Position numbers and translations under genes: made by a program. DNA of 64,000 nucleotides. Origin: Patiria miniata. Taxonomy: Eukaryota; Echinodermata; Asteroidea; Valvatida; Asterinidae. The notes beneath the pieces are model-generated. The model had not been told where the DNA came from. It worked only from the letters and a program-made list of their open reading frames with translations, and did not search any database. Positions 58,741 through 64,000 of the stretch are shown one piece after another (positions within the stretch are counted from its first letter, which is position 1; each line of letters opens with the position of its first letter). The stretch is taken from contig NW_024037063.1 in NCBI RefSeq assembly GCF_015706575.1, forward strand, positions 20,088,927-20,152,926. The letters run 5' to 3'.

Positions 58741-58932
58741 CCCCCATACTGTTCCATCAACTTTTTAAGTTGATTACACATCTCCTGTTTTGTGATACCA
58801 ATCGGCAGGCTTGTTGCATAGAAAGTCTGCCAGTCAGGATGAGTGGACAGTTTTGATTGGCTCCTCTTGCAGGTGTCGGTGCTTAGATTGTTCCAACTGG
58901 TCTCAGCTTTGGTCCCCATGCAAAAGCTGACC
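58741..58932 (-). CDS. candidate single exon of an unidentified gene
   Basis: On the - strand a T-rich stretch ending GGGGGATAG leads into an open segment of about 64 codons (VSFCMGTKAETSWNNLSTDT .. HPDWQTFYATSLPIG .. LKKLMEQYGG) that ends at GGG|GTGAGT, a good donor. Amino-acid composition looks coding rather than repeat-derived. The ending LKKLMEQYGG recalls the first helix and Gly-Gly turn of BRCT domains, but this is weak. It lies inside the last PLOD intron on the opposite strand, so it would be a nested gene, a retained gene fragment or chance. Confidence 0.25.
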
Positions 58933-58959
58933 AACTATCCCCCGAAAAAGGTCTTCCAA

Positions 58960-59170
58960 ATTTTCAAAAATTTTCAAAAATGCTTCACTTGATGCATTTT
59001 TGGAAATGACCTTCTTATATTGTTTTCTTCAACATGACAGCATGCCAGAAGGAGCAATTTCACAGGGAGTTTAGTGCCATTATTATCTTTAAACCAAGAA
59101 AGATTTTCAACAATAATATCATAACTTACTTTTTGGATAGCTGCAAATGACCTACTCTTCCTTTAAAGCC
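58960..59170 (-). mobile_element. MITE-C fragment, uninterrupted
   Basis: TGACAGCATGCCAGAAGG through TATTATCTTTAAACCAAG to GCAAATGACCTACTCTTCCT matches the 37.6-38.3-kb copy but has no MITE-B at the TTAA (59089-59092). Confidence 0.65.
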
Positions 59171-59682
59171 GAAAATCTTTTCTGAACAACTGCTAAATGT
59201 TGAGGTTTTTTTTGTGGTTTTGGGTAAAAGGGGACCCTAAGTCATCCTATCACAGGAAACCCTTAGATCCTAGAAGCTTACACATCTCCTTGAAGGCTCA
59301 CTCAGAGATAGGAACTGATGTTGTTTCGATTCCGTTAAGCCGCAACAGGGGAGTGTGTCATCAGACGCTTTTAGGATCCTTAAAACGTGATTCGTTAATT
59401 GCCAGAGCGTCGTTATCAGCGGTGTATCTACATCTGTCGGAGTCTGTAATAATTTTGGAACTCTCATGTAGGTTATCTCTCGAACTCCAGGGGTTTTGAT
59501 AAATGACACTCCGTTACATGTAAGTCAACGTGGCATTCCTGTCCAACAAGGTCAGATTTAGTCAAATTAATCTGAACACTTTTACGACAACAGCTGTGTC
59601 TTTTCTGACTTGTCATCAAACAAAGCTTTTTCAATGATTTTTAGGTCGAGCAAATACATTTACTGGAGCGGGGTTCTAAACA

Positions 59683-60250
59683 GGGAGTGTGGCCTAATGG
59701 TTAGGCTTCGTGACTCATAATCAGAGGGTCAGGGGATCGAATCCAGTTCCTGGCCATGTGTTATGTCCATGGGCAAGTCACTTTACCCTCACCTGCCTCT
59801 CTCTATCCAGGGGAGCAAGCAGTGGCAGTATGGCCTAGTGGTTATAGGGATCCTGACTCATGATCAGAGGGTCAGGGGTTCAAATCCAGTTGCTGGCCAT
59901 GTGCTACCGGTATGTCCATGGGCAAGCCACTTTACCCCCACTTGCCTCTCTCTACTCAGGGGAGCAAGCAGGGGGAGTGTGGCCTAGTGGTTAGGGTTCC
60001 TGACTCGTGATCAGAGGGTCAGGGGTTCGAATCAAGCTGTTGGTCGTATGTTATGTCCTTGGGCAAGCCACTTCCCCCTCACTTGCCTCTCTCTACCCAG
60101 GGGAGCAAGCAGGGGGAGTATGGTCTAGTGGTTATAGGGTTCCTGACTCATGATCAGAGGGTCAGGGGTTCGAATCCAGCTGCTTGCCATATGTTGTGTC
60201 CTGAGGCAAGCCACTTTACCCTCACTTGCCTCTCTCCTCCCAGGAGTACA
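59683..60250 (+). repeat. head-to-tail array of four SINE heads
   Basis: A-boxes at 59690, 59831, 59980 and 60121 (period 141-149), each with CAGAGGGTCAGGGGTTCGA-type B-box and GGGCAAGCCACTT body, joined by GGGGAGCAAGCAG. The rest of the SINE body is absent from each unit. Confidence 0.75.
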
Positions 60251-60376
60251 TGTACACATGAAGGGTTTAAGACCAAAATGCGATAACCACTATTAAGTTA
60301 TTTTCATATGAACCACAAAGGTAAACTGATTAGGTGAATTATAACAATTTTTGAAAAGTTGAACAAAGAAATTGAA

Positions 60377-60435
60377 TGGAGCGGGATTTGAACTGCGACC
60401 TCCGGATTACCGTTCCAGTGCTCTACCAACATAGA
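60377..60435 (-). repeat. tRNA-like SINE head
   Basis: In complement: TTGGTAGAGCACTGGAACGG, then TAATCCGGAGGTCGCAGTTC and AAATCCCGCTCC. It has A- and B-box spacing but no intact acceptor stem. Confidence 0.45.
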
Positions 60436-60957
60436 ATCCTGCTTTCTCCTGGCTGACCAAAGTCAGTGTCAACGGGTTTTATATCCTTAAACACAACTTC
60501 AAGAGACAATAATTAAGTTTAGAAGCAGCTGTTACATGTATACCGTTTTTATTCTTGAAACTTTGATAAACATGCAAATGGTTCGATTTTTTTTCTTCAA
60601 AAAGGATAGATTACCCTTTGGAAAACACTTCATATGTAAGTGGGTACCAGCATCAGCTGGTGTTTTTTTGCTAGTGCAGAAATCTCAATGTTACCACTAT
60701 TTCAGCACCAAAATTTGCCAGAAATTTGGATATTTTGCTGTTGTAAATTGTTCTTTTCTTTGGTGATTCTTTTCAGTACATGGCAGTAGGTCAGTGAGCA
60801 AAGTTTGGGTTCACAAATTGAACAGAAAACCTCTAAACTGAACAGTGTCTTCCTGAAATGACATCACAGTAATAGCGCCCTCAGTTGTCGGGAAAATCAT
60901 GGAATTTTTTGTAATGTTTAAAGAAGTGCACTTTCCACTAAGATTAAAGGGAATAAG

Positions 60958-61440
60958 GGAATATACAACATTTGGGAACATCGAAAAATAAACCTAAGTT
61001 TTTACGAAATACCTTACTAGGATGTTGGTAAATGACAGTCTAAAGCATCATGTAAAATTATGGCACCTGGTGTGAAGTCATTTTCAAGAAAATGGTATTT
61101 TTGTATAAATTTCCAACGGTGCTCCAAATTTACCATTTTTCAGTCCAAATTTTGTTTGCTATTGGTTACATGTTCATGAACGGGTACAGGCCAGCTAGAC
61201 TGGTTCCCTTACCTTACAATTTTCCGGCATCTATAAATTGATCCATTTTATCTTTAGTGGAGTCAGGGAACCAGACTACTTGAACACTTTCGTTTTTCTT
61301 GGTTTTTCCAGCATTTTCGAACACAAAACTTCAAACCTTAATTGTAACAATATTTGATGTATTATACTAACCCCTCAAATACTGGTACCCGGTAGTTCAT
61401 TTCTGAAAATTACAGCAAAAGCCAATGATGTACATTTCCT
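60958..61440. mobile_element. MITE-B copy 6, palindrome deleted
   Basis: 483 bp, TTAA at 60954-60957 and 61441-61444. Close relative of copy 3 but lacks about 46 bp from inside TTTCCAACGGTG to GCTCCAAATT, removing half of the central palindrome. Empty site at 54807-54810. Confidence 0.8.
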
Positions 61441-62723
61441 TTAAACCAAACAGGGATGTCAAATGGTTTTCATACATTTAAGAGGAATAGAAATTTGCAC
61501 AAAATATGTTCCAAAGTAAACATTCATGTCATGGGCCTTCTGAGTCCTCAGGATGTATACATGAGGGCACACACAGTAACTACTCGTTAATTCAAAGTCG
61601 AATAGCTCGAAACTCTGTGTATCACGGAGGTTTTCCCCATTCCCATGTAGAGAATAGGATTTTATGTATGAATACCCATCGGTACCTCCGTTTACCTCAA
61701 ACTTTTTATTCCGCCAGTCCATAGAAAACACTGCCAGAACAGTCACAAAGAAGCGTACATCTCAAAACTTTGTTCATGACTCATTACTGCCCAACTGACT
61801 TGGTCTTTGACGTGTTGATGCAGCTTACATGTAGCATTGTGATCAGACATCTAGCCCGTAACTGCTGACAAATCCTGGCTTTCGAGTTAGCTTGATCGCT
61901 ACCACTGGCCTATATGTGGCCCGCAGTCCAAACAATAGCTCTTCGTGGTGGCCATGTGACTGCATTTTTCAATGCACGCAAGATTACTACCGCTTGCCCA
62001 GTTGCAAGTGGTGCGCCCTCTATCAATTAAATAGGACCGCCATGTGACCGCGCCACACATCGGAAAACCCCAAAGCATGGTGCGTTGATATTGATTTAAG
62101 CAAACAACACGAAATAAAGTTTTGCTACACGCAGTTTACGTGGTTTATTGTCATGTTTTAGGTAAGAACAATATGAAATCTGAAAAAAAGTGATGCTTGG
62201 TGACCAAAAATTATTAGAGTTTTTTAAAAAGAAGGAAAGAGTGCCAAATCACATGCCCATTGCATTGTTAGTAATGGTAGAAGCCATTCATGTACACGTG
62301 TACACGTACACGTGTGTAGATGACATAATGAAAAAAAAATCGGAAAATTGTTTAAGTCGAACACTTGATACCTCAAAGTGTTTATCCATTCCCTTGAGAT
62401 TCGACTTAGCGGGAGTTTACTGTACATATACAATGCAACCTTCATTAATTCTCGTGCTTAGGCCACCCATCCCTGTCTAAAAGTACTCTCATTCAAACCT
62501 GCAGACTAATTGACATTTTTTAGCTTGCCATGTAAACCAAAAAGTTTCCCGAAAAATCTAGGCACCACTTTTTAACTGTCCGGCATTGTCTTCTTCTCCT
62601 TCAACTCCAACAAAAGATAACTTTCATCATTATTCCCCCAGCGGTTCCCGTAATAAGATTTCCGCATCTGTCCCAAAACGCAAGCTTAGAAGAAAGAAAA
62701 AGATGACGTTACGTCTAGAAAGT

Positions 62724-62942
62724 TCAAGGACTTCTGCTCCCAAGCCACCACGACGCTAACTCCTGGGAAACACAAAGAGCTGAATCATCCTCCCTGGCCA
62801 ATTGTACTTTGAACTTTTTCTCTTCGGTGTCGTTTCTCATAACAGCTGAGATTTGTGAGAGGCTGTCAAAATATTCCGGTAACATTTGGCAACCGCCAAC
62901 CCACATCTTAATCAAGATCTTTTGGATCCAGTGCGGGAAATT
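62724..62942 (-). CDS. open segment with coding-like composition, unidentified
   Basis: 73 codons on the - strand (NFPHWIQKILIKMWVGGCQM .. LPEYFDSLSQISAVMRNDTE .. SQELASWWLGS) ending in TGA, preceded by an AG (CCCCACCTAG). If real it could be a terminal exon. No family recognised and no link to the 58.7-kb segment can be shown. Confidence 0.18.
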   Translation of the reverse strand, partial: NFPHWIQKILIKMWVGGCQMLPEYFDSLSQISAVMRNDTEEKKFKVQLAREDDSALCVSQELASWWLGSRSP

Positions 62943-63001
62943 CTAGGTGGGGTTGTCAAGCTGTGTAGCTCTAGAGTGCAGTTCATGCCATGTAAAGCTG
63001 A

Positions 63002-63319
63002 TTTTGTTTCGGTGTGCACTTTTTAAAACAGAAACATCTTCGCATTGCGGGACGTCAGGCACACAGCTGCAATGGCATTGAATGCTATTATCGCGCATGC
63101 ACGGAGGACCGCTTCAAAGGCGACAGCATTGAGCCAGCTATTGTACGAAGCAACTATGCCGTGACAGATTATCTGAAGAATAGCTAGCACAATGCTTGCG
63201 GCATTGAAGGGGGCAACAACAGGCCTCTAGGGATTGCCAAGAACGACGAACATACCAAGTTTGAAGTTGAAATGCCAAGTACTTCTGCGCCAGCAGGGCA
63301 TAAAAAATTGACATGCTGA
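63002..63319 (+). pseudogene. possible coding relic with one in-frame stop
   Basis: One frame stays open from 63002 to 63319 except for TAG at 63185-63187. The first part contains RQAHSCNGIECYYRACTEDR and SIEPAIVRSNYAVTDYLKNS; the second CGIEGGNNRPLGIAKNDEHT and FEVEMPSTSAPAGHKK. It has no ATG at its start; TTTTTAAAACAG at about 63020-63031 could be an acceptor. Composition is coding-like, but no family is recognised, so this may be a decayed gene, a transposon remnant or coincidence. Confidence 0.2.
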
Positions 63320-63564
63320 AGTTGTGGTTAACGTCCATCAACGAAAACTGGCTGAACTTAACGTATGATCGGGAGAGACACTACGGGAAGTGTAGGGTCA
63401 GCAGAAGTACTAACACTAATTTGACATTTTCATATTTAATAAGAAACCCAAATGTTTGTTCAAATTGGCATCCTGTAATTTCCCCTAAAATAGCACCTGT
63501 GGTTGACAGCTTAGGGGTCAAGACGTTGACCAGAATGACCTAGCTCTTATACAGGCAGTGATGT

Positions 63565-64000
63565 ACAGGGTGAGTAAAAAAAAACGAAACCCAAATGTTG
63601 GGACCATTGTTTTAGTGAAGTTCTGTATGTAGCACTTTTAAAATCTAGGATATGAAAGCCCAATTCATAAACTTTCTTTTAGTACAAGAATCATTCAAAT
63701 CACTCATGTACTTTTCAAGTTACAGAATTTTAAACACAACCACCATTTTAAGGTTCCGTCCACGGATCACCAAAAAGTTCAGTGTTCTTTCAGCAAAACA
63801 AAAACAAATCATATAGGGATGTGTGTGAATTGTTTTTGTTTTGCTGAAGGAACGCACACCGTCTTTGTGATCCGTGGACAGAACTTATAAACGGTGGTTG
63901 TGTTTAAACTTCTGTAACTTGAAAAGTACATGAGTGATTTGAAGGATTCCTGTACTAAAAGAAAGCTTTTGAATTGGGCTTTCATGTCCTAGATTTTGAA
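63565..64000. repeat. foldback repeat of the same family as 30.9 kb, cut by window end
   Basis: Terminus ACAGGGTGAGTAAAAAAAAA at 63565. Arms include AGTACAAGAATCATTCAAAT / ATTTGAAGGATTCCTGTACT and TTTCAGCAAAACAAAAAC / GTTTTTGTTTTGCTGAA. The centre is at about 63815; the right terminus is beyond 64000. Confidence 0.75.

Larger units (their letters stand above)
55955..64000 (+). other. final PLOD intron, more than 8 kb, incomplete
   Basis: Donor GTAAGC at 55955; no acceptor followed by the expected Gly-Gly-Gly-Cys-Arg-Phe codons before the window ends. Holds repeat G, split MITE-A with MITE-J, a foldback (58156), MITE-C fragment, SINE array (59683), MITE-B copy 6 and a foldback at the edge. 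Weak coding-like segments at 58.7, 62.7 and 63.0 kb are listed separately. Confidence 0.6.

Noticed and set aside
59683..60250. Regularly spaced repeats considered as a CRISPR array
   Set aside because: Units of 141-149 bp are similar throughout, with no unique spacers, in a eukaryotic genome; they are SINE units.
55955..64000. Search for the last PLOD exon
   Set aside because: No acceptor followed by codons for Gly-Gly-Gly-Cys-Arg-Phe or for the His-Pro-Gly-Arg-Leu-Thr-His motif was found, so the gene is left open at the 3' end.

Overview
The window is a stretch of animal nuclear genome. It carries two spliced protein genes on the + strand, separated and filled by long, repeat-rich noncoding DNA. 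The introns have GT..AG borders. Intron phases match those of vertebrate orthologues, and the noncoding DNA is crowded with tRNA-derived SINEs, TTAA-flanked MITEs and long foldback repeats. Protein similarity and repeat style suggest a marine invertebrate deuterostome, most likely an echinoderm such as a sea star. The species is inference and cannot be fixed from the sequence alone.

Region 1 (1-25.7 kb) is the G-protein beta subunit gene (GNB1/2-type). All eight coding exons are present (4114-20023), joining to exactly 1023 nt = 340 codons + stop. Exon sizes are 57, 146, 64, 163, 67, 202, 217 and 107. The 146-nt exon equals the separate 39- and 107-nt exons of vertebrate genes. A GC-richer, CpG-containing block at about 3.59-3.94 kb may be the promoter or a noncoding first exon. 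A 5.7-kb AT-rich, nearly repeat-free stretch after the stop may be a long 3' UTR, with poly(A) signals at 20484, 23065 and 25726.

Region 2 (25.7-27.4 kb) is the short intergenic part, with one decayed MITE and a 26-nt C tract just upstream of the next gene.

Region 3 (27.4-64 kb) is a procollagen-lysine 2-oxoglutarate 5-dioxygenase (lysyl hydroxylase, PLOD) gene. Eighteen coding exons (27429-55954) read without a frame break for 685 residues: signal peptide, glycosyltransferase domain with its Asp-Ser-Tyr-Asp metal motif, accessory domain, and most of the Fe(II)/2-oxoglutarate domain including the His-x-Asp ligands. The last exon (about 50 residues with the third iron ligand) lies beyond the window, so the final intron exceeds 8 kb. 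The two genes act in unrelated processes: heterotrimeric G-protein signalling in the cytosol, and collagen modification in the ER.

The most informative novelty is in the mobile DNA. Two or three families of nonautonomous elements of about 400-520 bp use TTAA target sites. One (MITE-A) has CCCTAAC..GTTAGGG ends and AATCCTCC-rich interiors. Another (MITE-B) begins AGGGAATATAC and carries a central palindrome of about 32 bp. For four insertions the window also contains the unoccupied paralogous site, which fixes the target duplication and the order of insertion. A third, related family (MITE-C) ends about 11 bp from the 3' splice site of PLOD exon 5. tRNA-derived SINEs occur repeatedly as head-to-tail multimers. 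At least seven long foldback elements, two ACTTG-type minisatellites and a short exon-6-like relic inside a GNB1 intron complete the picture.
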